Shown here: in pieces, positions 46,911 through 55,423 of the stretch
Position numbering within the stretch: the first letter of the stretch is position 1
Layout of the letters: every line of letters starts with the position of its first letter
Source of the DNA: Lachnospiraceae bacterium
GTDB taxonomy: Bacteria > Bacillota > Clostridia > Lachnospirales > Lachnospiraceae
Length of the DNA: 64,000 nt
Reading direction: 5' to 3'
NCBI GenBank assembly: GCA_024399135.1
Contig: JAKSHY010000010.1
Span: forward strand, 35,492-99,491
The notes under the pieces: model-generated
What the model saw: the letters and a program-made list of their open reading frames with translations, nothing else
What the model was told of the DNA's origin: nothing
Database searches by the model: none
Translations under genes and position numbers: made by a program

Positions 46911-47115
46911 GTATGTGCATGCCAAATGGTCTTCGTCAATCTCGCCTGTAACACTAGATTTATAAAATAAGAAAACGAAATGCCGCTTCAAACCGCACAT
47001 CCATGTGCGTTGAAGCTAAATTCGCCGTCCGGGCGAATTTGCATCTCGTTTTTTTATTTTCTAAAAAGTGTTACAACGACTCAATTGAAAGTCGTCCATT
47101 TGGTATGCACATATA
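46911..47115. repeat. Cruciform (long hairpin) element, copy B
   Basis: The same architecture as copy A at 24258. Outer arms TGTGCATGCCAAATGG and CCATTTGGTATGCACA pair; CTGTAACACT pairs with AGTGTTACAA. The two central hairpins are GCTTCA..CGCACAT/ATGTGCG..TGAAGC (46985-47016) and AAATTCGCC/GGCGAATTT (47018-47040). The outer arms differ completely from copy A but are still self-complementary. It follows prfB and could act in transcript ending. Confidence 0.85.
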
Positions 47116-47298
47116 CTAAAAGCATACAAAGAATATTAGAGGGTGGAGGACGGTAAAGAATGAAAGAAATGCCCATTTGGCATGCACATATACTAAAAGC
47201 ATACAAAGAATATTAGAGGGTGGAGGACGGTAAAGAATGAAAGAAATGCCCACTTGGCATGCATATATACTAATAACCTGCAAAGAATATTAGAGGGT
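47097..47298. repeat. Tandem array, 77-bp period, about 2.6 copies
   Basis: ATGCACATATACTA-type words recur at 47105, 47182 and 47259; each unit also has AAGAATATTAGAGGGTG. The right arm of cruciform copy B is the start of the first unit, and the stop codon of the minus-strand gene at 47290 lies in the last one. Together with copy B it fills the 46879-47289 gap. Confidence 0.9.
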
Positions 47299-47640
47299 GA
47301 GCTGACAAATTTCGTCGTATAGTGTATATAACTTCTGCACACCATTTTCCAAAATGTAATAATGTCTTATATAAGGTATAAGCAAAACTACAAATAAAAG
47401 GGTTAATATGAGTAGTGGCATGGACGTTGTGAACAGACATGCCACTATGCTTATTATAGTAAAGAATGCAAAAGCAACTGTGACAATAAGATGTATAAGA
47501 CGTTCGTGCTGGAAGAATGATATCTGGATTAGAAGATCTTTGAGGAAATCTTCTTTATCTGAGAAATCTGAAACCTTATATTTTTCTACATATTCAGTTA
47601 CATATTTTATGTAATTTTTTAATCTTTTTTCCATGCGCAT
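47290..47640 (-). CDS. Small two-helix membrane protein
   Basis: A 116-residue protein with two adjacent hydrophobic segments (LIHLIVTVAFAFFTIISIVACLF and MPLLILTLLFVVLLIPYI, residues ~48-92) between soluble helical ends. Its last codons lie in a tandem-repeat unit. A TATAAT-like box directly precedes the start, so it may have little or no leader. No family is recognised. Confidence 0.65.
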   Translation of the reverse strand: MRMEKRLKNYIKYVTEYVEKYKVSDFSDKEDFLKDLLIQISFFQHERLIHLIVTVAFAFFTIISIVACLFTTSMPLLILTLLFVVLLIPYIRHYYILENGVQKLYTLYDEICQLTL

Positions 47641-47910
47641 ATTATATCATAATTAGTATGAATCTGATAAAATATAATGGCTTATAGGATATGTTATACA
47701 ATAAAATAAAAAAGCATAATGATGGTGTTATGGTGGTAACATAGTACTATAATTCGAATTTTGGGAATTTAAACAAGGTTGAATTGATTGGATTGTGATT
47801 AATTGAAATCGGATTGAAATTGAATTGACCGAGCTCTTTAGAACGAGAAATCAAGTTTGGCCGTAAGTTCAATTGTATGAGATTGAATTTACAGAAATGG
47901 CATGTAATAA
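47641..47910. other. AT-rich intergenic stretch without a recognised gene
   Basis: Contains degenerate repeats of GATTGAATT / GATTGAAAT around 47780-47830 but no open frame with a ribosome site, no known RNA motif and no terminator I can defend. Confidence 0.5.
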
Positions 47911-48075
47911 GTAAAATCTGTAATCCTAGGAGTGAATCCTAAGGACACAAGCTACAGAAATAAGGGAAAATAAGTAAAATCTGTAATCCTAGGAGTGAAT
48001 CCTAAGGACACAAGCTACAGAAATAAGGGAAAATAAGTAAAATCTGTAATCCTAGGAGTGAATCCTAAGGACAAA
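47911..48075. repeat. Tandem array, 63-bp period, about 2.6 copies
   Basis: GTAAAATCTGTAATCCTAGG starts units at 47911, 47974 and 48037; copies are nearly identical, suggesting recent expansion. Each unit contains self-complementary CCTAGG and CTGTA...TACAG words. It precedes the aldo/keto reductase by about 110 bases. Confidence 0.92.
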
Positions 48076-48183
48076 GAAAAGATAGTATAGATAGCAGGAA
48101 GAAATCAGTTAGTGAAGAAGAACTTGAAAGATATTATAATTCAAGCGAAAAGTAGAGCGTATATAAAAAAGGAGATATTCAGA

Positions 48184-49320
48184 ATGATTTATAATGATTA
48201 TAACGGAATTAAGCTTTCGGCACTCGGTATGGGAAATATGAGACTTCCTGTTCTTGAAGGGAATGATAGCAAAATTGATAAAGAGCTTTCGAAGAAGATG
48301 ATTGCATATTGTATGGAATCGGGTATCAATTATTACGATACAGCATATGGTTATCACGGTGGTCAGTCCGAAATTGTGGTTGGCGAAATTCTTAAGGACT
48401 ATGACAGAAATAGTTTTTATCTTGCTTCAAAGTTCCCTGGATATGACCTTACAAACATGCCGAAAGTTAAGGAAATTTTCGAGGAGCAGTTAAAAAAGTG
48501 TCAGGTAGAATACTTTGATTTTTATATGTTCCACAATGTCTGTGAAATGAACATTGATGCTTACCTGGATCCTAAGTTTGGTATTTTCGAATACCTTATG
48601 GAACAGAAGAAAAATGGTCGCATTAAACATCTTGGTTTCTCTGCACATGGCGATATTGCATGTATGACGAGATTTCTGGAAAATTATGGAAAAGACATGG
48701 AGTTTTGTCAGATTGAACTTAACTATTTTGATTATAAGTTCCAGGATGCTAAAGGCAAGGTTGAACTTCTTGACAAATGGAACATTCCTGTATGGGTTAT
48801 GGAGCCGGTAAGAGGTGGACAGCTTGCAACACTTTCTGATGAGGCAACAGCTAAGCTTAAGGCTGCAAGACCTGATGAGGATGTACCTGCTTGGTCATTT
48901 AGATTTTTACAGACTATTCCAAGTGTGGTGATGACACTTTCGGGAATGTCAAATATGGAGCAGCTTCAGGCAAATATCAAAACGTATGAAGAAAACAAGC
49001 CATTAAATGAGACGGAGATGGATCTTATTCTTGATATTGCAGATGACATGATTGCTAAAACTACAGTTCCTTGCACTGGTTGTCATTATTGCGTAAGTAA
49101 GTGTCCTAAGAAACTTGATATTCCATTTTTGCTCAAGCTTTATAACGAAGCTATGGTTGCAGGAGCTGGTGATTTTATTGCGCCTATGGCGCTGGCATCA
49201 ATAGACGAAGATAGACAGCCAGAGTGTTGTATAAATTGTCATAGCTGTGAAAAGGTATGTCCTCAGGCGATTCATATCCCAGAGGAGCTTAAGAAGTTTG
49301 CAGTGAAGATGGGAAGATAA
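48184..49320 (+). CDS. Aldo/keto reductase with C-terminal ferredoxin-type 4Fe-4S domain
   Basis: A 378-residue protein. The AKR barrel has the tetrad residues in NYYDTAYGYHGGQSE (Asp, Tyr), LASKFP (Lys) and FYMFHNV (His). The C-terminal ~85 residues carry two cluster motifs, CTGCHYCVSKCPKK and CCINCHSCEKVCPQ. Such proteins are common in anaerobes; substrate and electron partner are unknown. The ATG at 48184 has AAGGAGA eight bases upstream; a GTG at 48112 opens the frame earlier without support. A terminator follows. Confidence 0.92.
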   Translation: MIYNDYNGIKLSALGMGNMRLPVLEGNDSKIDKELSKKMIAYCMESGINYYDTAYGYHGGQSEIVVGEILKDYDRNSFYLASKFPGYDLTNMPKVKEIFEEQLKKCQVEYFDFYMFHNVCEMNIDAYLDPKFGIFEYLMEQKKNGRIKHLGFSAHGDIACMTRFLENYGKDMEFCQIELNYFDYKFQDAKGKVELLDKWNIPVWVMEPVRGGQLATLSDEATAKLKAARPDEDVPAWSFRFLQTIPSVVMTLSGMSNMEQLQANIKTYEENKPLNETEMDLILDIADDMIAKTTVPCTGCHYCVSKCPKKLDIPFLLKLYNEAMVAGAGDFIAPMALASIDEDRQPECCINCHSCEKVCPQAIHIPEELKKFAVKMGR

Positions 49321-49337
49321 AAGAAGGGAATTGATTT

Positions 49338-49378
49338 AAAAGCTTCGGTGGAGACATCGAAGCTTTTTCTTTTCTTTT
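49338..49378 (+). terminator. Rho-independent terminator after the aldo/keto reductase
   Basis: AAAGCTTCG pairs with CGAAGCTTT, followed by a T/C-rich tract TTTCTTTTCTTTT. Confidence 0.88.
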
Positions 49379-49501
49379 TCTTTATTATTTGACAAAAATA
49401 TGGTAGTATATTCGTAACTATAGGTAGGTAAACTGCGTCTAAAAGTTGAAGTGAAAACTAGTTACGTATCATATAGTTAATAAGGTAGAAAGGAGAGACG
49501 T

Positions 49502-50113
49502 ATGGGTATTGATTTTCTTGGAATTGGAAATGCAATGAATGCATATGACAGATATATGGCAACTGTTGGCAATGCTAATGCAGGGTTCAGTGGTGTAGGC
49601 ACAGGAAATGCTGGATATGGAAATACTGGTACTGCTGCGGAGAATGCAGGTATTACTGGTGTTGAGTCCAAGACTGGTAAAGTCGGTGAGACAGAAGGTC
49701 CTAAGCCCATAGTTAATCCTGGAGCATCTACCAAGGTTCAGCCAGGAAAGAAGTCGTCTCCTGCTGAGTGCGAAACCTGTAAGAACAGAAAGTATCAGGA
49801 TGGTTCGGATGAGGGGGATGTTTCTTACAAAGCACCTACTCATATTTCGCCCGCTACTTCTACCGCGAAGGCTATGTCTCATGAGATGGAGCACGTAGCT
49901 AATGCTTATTCTAAGGCGGCGAATGGAAATGGAAAAGTTCTTCAGGCATCAGTCAGATTAAAAATGGCAGTCTGTCCGGAATGTGGAACAAGCTATTGTG
50001 CAGGTGGTGAAACTACCACTAAGATACAGTATTCTGGAGATAAATATTCTCAGAATCAAAAATCAGCCAACAGACAGGCACTTGTTGGAGCCAATGTTGA
50101 TCTGGCAGTTTAA
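49502..50113 (+). CDS. SprA-related putative metalloprotease-like protein (HExxH)
   Basis: A 203-residue protein. After a Gly/Ala/Asn-rich N-terminal ~60 residues come CETCKNRKYQDGSDEGDVSY, an SHEMEHVANAYSKA block with HExxH at 127-131, and CPECGTSYC. The CxxCKNRKYQDGSD..HExEH arrangement is that of the SprA-related family (PF12118), whose members look like zinc-dependent peptidases but are poorly studied. There is no signal peptide or membrane segment. The ATG follows AAAGGAGAG. Confidence 0.8.
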   Translation: MGIDFLGIGNAMNAYDRYMATVGNANAGFSGVGTGNAGYGNTGTAAENAGITGVESKTGKVGETEGPKPIVNPGASTKVQPGKKSSPAECETCKNRKYQDGSDEGDVSYKAPTHISPATSTAKAMSHEMEHVANAYSKAANGNGKVLQASVRLKMAVCPECGTSYCAGGETTTKIQYSGDKYSQNQKSANRQALVGANVDLAV

Positions 50114-50138
50114 TATACTATAAAAGGTGGAAAATAAC

Positions 50139-50960
50139 ATGAATAGATTCTCGACTTCCTCAGAATTAAAGAGAAATGCCAGGACGTTACTATATGGAAA
50201 ACTAGGCACCGTTATCGGTGCCTTCTTAGTGCATGCTGTATGTATCATGCTCATAACAACACTTACCGACAGAATTGGACTTTCAACATGGTACCAGATA
50301 CTGATATATACTATTGTTACCGTAGTTATTAGTCTTATCGGCGCGGTGTTTAATCTTGGTGAATGTTTCATGTATTTAAAGAATGCATCAGGCCAGGAAA
50401 TAGGCGTCGGCGATGTCTTCTATGGATTTAAAGGACTAGTTCAGAAGGTATTTTCGGTAAGACTTATTCCTTCTTTGATTTATTCTGTTGCAGGAATTCC
50501 TGTCATTCTTATTGGAAATGCTTACAGCGAAATTTTACTTACACAGATTAAAGATCCAGAAAGCTTCATGCAGTCATATATGGATGCCTTAACAACTATG
50601 GATCCAGCGAAAATTGATGCGATAATGAAGGTTATTGAGCCTGCAGTTCCAGTAATGACCATGATGGTAGTTGCATTCGTATTAAGACTTCTGGTTCAGC
50701 TCATTGTTTCAGCCTTATTCTCACAGACCCATTATGTAATGCTCGATTACCCTGAATTGGATGTTACAGAGACAATCAGACATTCATTCAAAATAATTAA
50801 GGGAAGCTTCGGACGATATATTTATACTACATTATCGTTCATACCATGGATATTGCTTGCACCATTCAGCTGTGGAATCAGTCTAATCTGGCTGGTGGTA
50901 TACAGAGATCAGGTTATGGCGTCGTTCTATCTTGATTTAGTCAAGAATCAGAATGGTTAG
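50139..50960 (+). CDS. DUF975 family membrane protein
   Basis: A 273-residue protein with about five hydrophobic segments. SSELKRNARTLLYGKLGTVIGAF and the late VTETIRHSFKIIKGSFGRYI block are DUF975 signatures, shared with the N-terminal half of the fusion protein at 16462. Function unknown. The ATG at 50139 follows AAAGGTGG; a GTG 12 bases earlier is less likely. The last codons (VKNQNG) begin a tandem array beyond the stop. Confidence 0.85.
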   Translation: MNRFSTSSELKRNARTLLYGKLGTVIGAFLVHAVCIMLITTLTDRIGLSTWYQILIYTIVTVVISLIGAVFNLGECFMYLKNASGQEIGVGDVFYGFKGLVQKVFSVRLIPSLIYSVAGIPVILIGNAYSEILLTQIKDPESFMQSYMDALTTMDPAKIDAIMKVIEPAVPVMTMMVVAFVLRLLVQLIVSALFSQTHYVMLDYPELDVTETIRHSFKIIKGSFGRYIYTTLSFIPWILLAPFSCGISLIWLVVYRDQVMASFYLDLVKNQNG

Positions 50961-51036
50961 ATTTTAATGGTATGTGGTCAAGAATCAGAATGGTTAAATT
51001 TTAATGGCATGTGGTCAAGAATCAGAATGGTTAAAT
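50940..51036. repeat. Tandem array, 37-bp period, starting inside the DUF975 gene
   Basis: GTCAAGAATCAGAATGGTTA recurs at 50940, 50977 and 51014. The first copy is the last six codons and stop of the DUF975 gene, so the array is a duplication of a gene end. Confidence 0.92.
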
Positions 51037-51108
51037 AAACTGTAAGGATATGCAGTCAGGAAAACAGCAATAATTAAACTTACTCAGTACAAATATATAG
51101 GACATTAG

Positions 51109-53214
51109 ATGGATATAATTGCGAAAATAACGGAAGAACTTAATATTAAAAGAAGTCAAACCGAGTCTGCGGTTAAGCTTATTGATGAGGGAAATACGAT
51201 TCCATTCATTGCAAGATACAGAAAAGAAGCAACAGGTTCATTAAATGATGAGGTACTTAGAAATCTTCATGAGAGACTTCTTTATTTAAGAGCATTAGAA
51301 GAAAAGAAGGAGCAGGTTCTTTCAAGTATTGAAGAGCAGGGACTTCTTACAGATGAGTTAAAGGAAAAGATTATTGCGGCAGCTACGCAGGTTGCAGTGG
51401 ATGATCTTTATAGACCTTATAGACCTAAAAAGAAAACAAGAGCATCAGTTGCAAAAGAAAGAGGACTTGAACCTTTAGCTATGTATATACGTCTACAGAA
51501 TGCTAAAGAACCCCTCGAGGAAGAAGCGAAAAAGTATGTTGATTCATCTAAAGATGTACTAGATGAAAAGGCTGCGCTTCAGGGTGCTATGGATATTATT
51601 GCTGAGTCAGTTTCGGATGAGGCAGATTATAGAACATATATAAGAAAGCTTACTTTTGAAGAAGGTATCATTTCAAGCTCTACTAAAGACAAAGAGCTAA
51701 AGAGTGTATATGAAATGTACTATTCTTTCGAAGAACCAGTAAAGAAGATCGCCGGACACAGAGTTTTAGCACTTAACAGAGGTGAGGCTGAGAAAGTTTT
51801 AAGCGTTAAGGTTAATGCTCCGGAAGATAAGATTTTAATATATTTGGAAAAGCAGATTATCCTTAAGGATAATCAGTACACGACCCCTTTGCTTAAGGAA
51901 ACAGTTAAGGATGCATATGACAGACTAATTGCACCTTCAATTGAAAGAGAAATAAGAAATGAGCTTACTGAAAATGCTGAAGATGGCGCAATTAATGTAT
52001 TCGGAAAGAACCTGAATCAGTTACTTATGCAGCCACCAATTACAGGAAAGGTAGTTCTTGGATGGGATCCGGCGTTCAGAACAGGGTGTAAGCTTGCAGT
52101 AGTAGATGAAACAGGTAAGGTATTAGATACTAAGGTTATATATCCAACTGCACCTCAGAACAAGGTGGATGAGGCTAAGGCAGAGCTGAAGAAACTTATT
52201 AAAAAGTATGGTGTGTCACTGATAAGTGTTGGTAACGGAACTGCATCAAGAGAGTCTGAGCAGGTTATTGTTGAACTTATTCGTGAGGTAGATACACCAC
52301 TTCAATATGTAATTGTTAACGAGGCGGGAGCGTCTGTATATTCAGCAAGTAAGCTTGCAACAGAGGAATTCCCTAATTTTGATGTAGGTCAAAGATCTGC
52401 AGCATCTATCGCCAGAAGACTGCAGGATCCGCTGGCTGAATTGGTTAAGATTGATCCTAAGTCTATTGGTGTAGGTCAGTATCAGCATGATATGAACCAA
52501 AAGAAGCTTTCAGACGCTTTAGGCGGTGTGGTTGAAGACTGCGTTAACAGAGTGGGTGTTGATTTAAATACAGCATCAGCATCGTTGCTTGAATATATTT
52601 CTGGTATTTCCAAGCCTATAGCGAAGAGTATTGTTACCTATAGAGAGGAAAACGGAAGGTTTAAGAATAGAGCTGAGCTTCTTAAAGTACCTAAGCTTGG
52701 ACCTAAAGCATTCGAACAGTGTGCTGGATTCCTTAGAATATTAGATGGAAACAATCCGCTTGACAGAACTGCGGTTCATCCAGAGTCTTATGAGGTTGCC
52801 AAGATCCTTAGCAAAATGAAAGAAGCAGGCGATAAGCTTAATGATATTAAGAAGATTGCGAAAGAACTTAATGTTGGTGAGATTACATTGGCCGACATTA
52901 TCAAAGAGCTCGAAAAACCATCGCGTGATCCAAGAGAAGATATGCCTTCTCCTATCCTTAAGTCAGACGTTATGAACATGGAAGATTTGAAGGAAGGTAT
53001 GATATTAAAGGGAACAGTTCGCAATGTTATAGATTTTGGTGTATTCGTTGACATAGGAGTGCATCAGGATGGACTTGTCCATATTTCGCAGATTTGTAAT
53101 GAATACATTAAACATCCGCTTGAGAAGGTCTCAGTAGGAGACGTTGTAGATGTTCAGGTTATGGGTGTTGATCTTGAAAAGAAAAGAATATCTTTGACAA
53201 TGAAGATACAATAA
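51109..53214 (+). CDS. tex: RNA-binding transcription accessory protein Tex
   Basis: A 701-residue Tex/YqfO-type protein with, in order, an N-terminal helical region (SAVKLIDEGNTIPFIARYRKEATG), a YqgF-like nuclease fold (VLGWDPAFRTGCKLAVVDETG), helix-hairpin-helix repeats (LNTASASLLEYISGIS, LLKVPKLGPKAFEQCAGFLRI) and a C-terminal S1 domain (GMILKGTVRNVIDFGVFVDIG). It binds nucleic acid and affects transcription; the exact role is not settled. There is no strong ribosome site. Confidence 0.95.
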   Translation: MDIIAKITEELNIKRSQTESAVKLIDEGNTIPFIARYRKEATGSLNDEVLRNLHERLLYLRALEEKKEQVLSSIEEQGLLTDELKEKIIAAATQVAVDDLYRPYRPKKKTRASVAKERGLEPLAMYIRLQNAKEPLEEEAKKYVDSSKDVLDEKAALQGAMDIIAESVSDEADYRTYIRKLTFEEGIISSSTKDKELKSVYEMYYSFEEPVKKIAGHRVLALNRGEAEKVLSVKVNAPEDKILIYLEKQIILKDNQYTTPLLKETVKDAYDRLIAPSIEREIRNELTENAEDGAINVFGKNLNQLLMQPPITGKVVLGWDPAFRTGCKLAVVDETGKVLDTKVIYPTAPQNKVDEAKAELKKLIKKYGVSLISVGNGTASRESEQVIVELIREVDTPLQYVIVNEAGASVYSASKLATEEFPNFDVGQRSAASIARRLQDPLAELVKIDPKSIGVGQYQHDMNQKKLSDALGGVVEDCVNRVGVDLNTASASLLEYISGISKPIAKSIVTYREENGRFKNRAELLKVPKLGPKAFEQCAGFLRILDGNNPLDRTAVHPESYEVAKILSKMKEAGDKLNDIKKIAKELNVGEITLADIIKELEKPSRDPREDMPSPILKSDVMNMEDLKEGMILKGTVRNVIDFGVFVDIGVHQDGLVHISQICNEYIKHPLEKVSVGDVVDVQVMGVDLEKKRISLTMKIQ

Positions 53215-53283
53215 CTGGTTGACATAACTAAAAGTAGGACGCAAAGGGCGGTTGATATAACTACGCGGTAAAGGTACGAAAGA

Positions 53284-53766
53284 ATGAAGCTTGAATTTGA
53301 TATAAAAATGACATCTAAAGCATTGTATGATTACATGCTTTATCACACATACACAGGAATGCAGGGAATTATAGGAACTATTTCAGGATTACTTCTCATG
53401 GCGCTTTATTTCATGGGACAGTCAATCATTTATCTTGTGGCTGGACTTGTTGTAGTATCCTATCTTCCAATCAGTCTTTTCATGAGATCAAAGCAACAGT
53501 TTTTGACTAACCCTTCATTTAAGGAACCGCTTCATTATTCCTTTGATGATGAAGGAATGACAGTTTCTCAGGGGGAGAACAGTGAAACATTGGAATGGGA
53601 AGCTATGTACAAGGCTGTTTCAACACCGGGAAGCATAGTTCTATATACAGCAAGGTATAACGCCTCCATTTTCCCTAAGAAGGATTTAGGCGACCAGAAA
53701 GCTCTTTTAGTTAAAATGATTTCAACTCATATGCCTCCGAAGAAGGTGAATATTCGTGGAAACTAG
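53284..53766 (+). CDS. YcxB-like membrane protein
   Basis: A 160-residue protein with two close membrane helices (residues ~26-62) followed by the YcxB-like C-terminal domain (FDDEGMTVSQGENSETLEWEAMYKAVSTPGSIVLYT, ending in FPKKDL). Function unknown. It overlaps tsaE by 11 bases and starts the long operon that follows. Confidence 0.78.
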   Translation: MKLEFDIKMTSKALYDYMLYHTYTGMQGIIGTISGLLLMALYFMGQSIIYLVAGLVVVSYLPISLFMRSKQQFLTNPSFKEPLHYSFDDEGMTVSQGENSETLEWEAMYKAVSTPGSIVLYTARYNASIFPKKDLGDQKALLVKMISTHMPPKKVNIRGN

Positions 53767-54208
53767 TACAAAGATATACGACTCGAATAGTCAGGAAGAT
53801 ACATATAAAATCGGATATATGATGGGTGAGAAGGCGAAAAAGGGTGATGTCTACACTCTTATAGGTGACCTTGGCGTTGGAAAAACAGTCTTCACGCAGG
53901 GCTTCGCCAAAGGACTGGGTATTACAGAGTACGTTAACAGTCCAACCTTCACTATATTGCAGGTATACGATGAGGGAAGACTTTCACTTAATCATTTCGA
54001 TGTATACAGGATAGGCGATGTTTCTGAAATGGATGAGATAGGATTCGATGATTATGTGTACTCAGATGGAGTAAGCCTTATAGAATGGGCGAATCTTATT
54101 GAAGAGATCCTTCCAGACCAATATACACGTATCACTATCCAAAAGGATTTAGAGAAAGGTTTCGATTATCGAAAAATCATAATAGATGAAATTAATTGCG
54201 ATAGATAG
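53756..54208 (+). CDS. tsaE: tRNA t6A threonylcarbamoyl biosynthesis ATPase TsaE
   Basis: A 150-residue P-loop protein: GDLGVGKTVFTQGFAKGLG (Walker A), SPTFTILQVYD, LNHFDVYRI and LIEWANLIEEILP. It is the ATPase of the TsaBDE complex that adds threonylcarbamoyl to A37 of ANN-decoding tRNAs. It starts with GTG after AGAAGG, inside the previous gene, and overlaps tsaB by 23 bases. Confidence 0.94.
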   Translation: METSTKIYDSNSQEDTYKIGYMMGEKAKKGDVYTLIGDLGVGKTVFTQGFAKGLGITEYVNSPTFTILQVYDEGRLSLNHFDVYRIGDVSEMDEIGFDDYVYSDGVSLIEWANLIEEILPDQYTRITIQKDLEKGFDYRKIIIDEINCDR

Positions 54209-54929
54209 TTCAGGATTGGTTGCTTCTGTAGCAATTACAGAGGATGACAATTTAATAGCAGAATATAATGTGCAGTACAAGAAAACTCATTCTCAGACAC
54301 TGCTTCCAATGCTTGATGAGCTTAAGAAGATGGTGGAGCTTGATTTGGAGAGTGTTGATGCTATAGCTATATCAAAAGGACCAGGTTCTTTTACAGGCTT
54401 AAGAATAGGATCAGCTACTGCTAAGGGACTTTCACAGGCATTAAATATTCCAATAGTTGAAATTGGCACATTAGAGGGGATGGCATGCAATTTATATGGA
54501 AGCAACAGGTTAATTGTTCCTATGATGGATGCCAGAAGATCACAGGTCTATACAGCTATATTTGGATATGAATATGAGAATGGAAAATATGTCTTAAAAA
54601 GATATCTTGATGAGTGTGCAATTGATGTAAAAGAACTGACCGACAGAGTCAATGAAATTTCGAAAGAAAATGACATGGAGGTCATATTCCTCGGAGATGG
54701 GCTTCCAGTCTACGAAAACGAGATTGACACTTATGTCAGTGCCAATTATATTAAGGCTCCTTCTCACATGAACAGACAAAGGGCAGCGGCCTTTTCATAT
54801 CTTGCAATTGAGAAATTTAACAATGGTGAATATGTGAAGTGTGAAGATCATGCACCAGATTATCTAAGGCTATCTCAGGCTGAACGGGAGAGAAATGAAG
54901 GAATCAGAAACAAAGGATCTAATTATTAG
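54186..54929 (+). CDS. tsaB: tRNA t6A biosynthesis protein TsaB
   Basis: A 247-residue ASKHA-fold protein (LIAIDSSGLVASVAI, AISKGPGSFTGLRIGSATAKGL, VPMMDARRSQVYTAIF). It dimerises with TsaD in t6A synthesis. It overlaps tsaE and rimI on either side; the three are translationally linked. Confidence 0.94.
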   Translation: MKLIAIDSSGLVASVAITEDDNLIAEYNVQYKKTHSQTLLPMLDELKKMVELDLESVDAIAISKGPGSFTGLRIGSATAKGLSQALNIPIVEIGTLEGMACNLYGSNRLIVPMMDARRSQVYTAIFGYEYENGKYVLKRYLDECAIDVKELTDRVNEISKENDMEVIFLGDGLPVYENEIDTYVSANYIKAPSHMNRQRAAAFSYLAIEKFNNGEYVKCEDHAPDYLRLSQAERERNEGIRNKGSNY

Positions 54930-55362
54930 TCTGATGACTGAAAATGATGTAGAGGAAGCTTCGTTATTAGAAGAAAAGACATTCAGCATGCCATGGAAGC
55001 CTTCTGATTTCTGGGAAATGGTAAGGGCTCCATATGCCTATTTCTTTGTAGCCAGACTTGGTGGAAAACTGGTGGGCACTATAGGATTAAGAGACATAGC
55101 TGGAGAAGGCGAGATTACCAATGTGGCAGTTGATGAGTCGTATAAGCGACGTGGTATTGCATCGAAATTGCTTCAAAAAGCCATAGACCAGTGCGGTCAA
55201 TTAGAGATTAAAAATATTACACTTGAGGTTCGAGTTTCTAACGAGCCTGCAATTGGTTTATATGAAAAATTCGGATTCAGAAGTGAGGGGATAAGACCTT
55301 CATTTTATGAAAACCCTAAAGAAGATGCCATGATAATGTGGAGACGTGAAAGCGGCGAATAA
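54895..55362 (+). CDS. rimI: Ribosomal-protein-alanine N-acetyltransferase
   Basis: A 155-residue GNAT acetyltransferase. ITNVAVDESYKRRGIASKLLQKA is the acetyl-CoA binding motif, followed by LEVRVSNEPAIGLYEKFGF. RimI acetylates the N-terminus of ribosomal protein S18 and is usually encoded with tsaB/tsaD, as here. The start follows GGGAGAG within tsaB. Confidence 0.92.
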   Translation: MKESETKDLIISLMTENDVEEASLLEEKTFSMPWKPSDFWEMVRAPYAYFFVARLGGKLVGTIGLRDIAGEGEITNVAVDESYKRRGIASKLLQKAIDQCGQLEIKNITLEVRVSNEPAIGLYEKFGFRSEGIRPSFYENPKEDAMIMWRRESGE

Positions 55363-55423
55363 TGAGATGCTTACTTAAAGAACTCAAACCACATGCATGG
55401 TGAATTATTGATGGATTAAGAAA

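Noticed and set aside
47911..48075. CRISPR-like array
   Set aside because: Units are contiguous near-identical copies without unique spacers. The same holds for all other arrays, and no cas gene is present.
49477..49894. Minus-strand open frames opposite the HExxH gene
   Set aside because: They are antisense to a gene with a strong ribosome site and family motifs, and have no motifs of their own.
53217..53264. Another tandem array after tex
   Set aside because: Only GGTTGACATAACTA and GGTTGATATAACTA recur once at 33 bases; too little to call.
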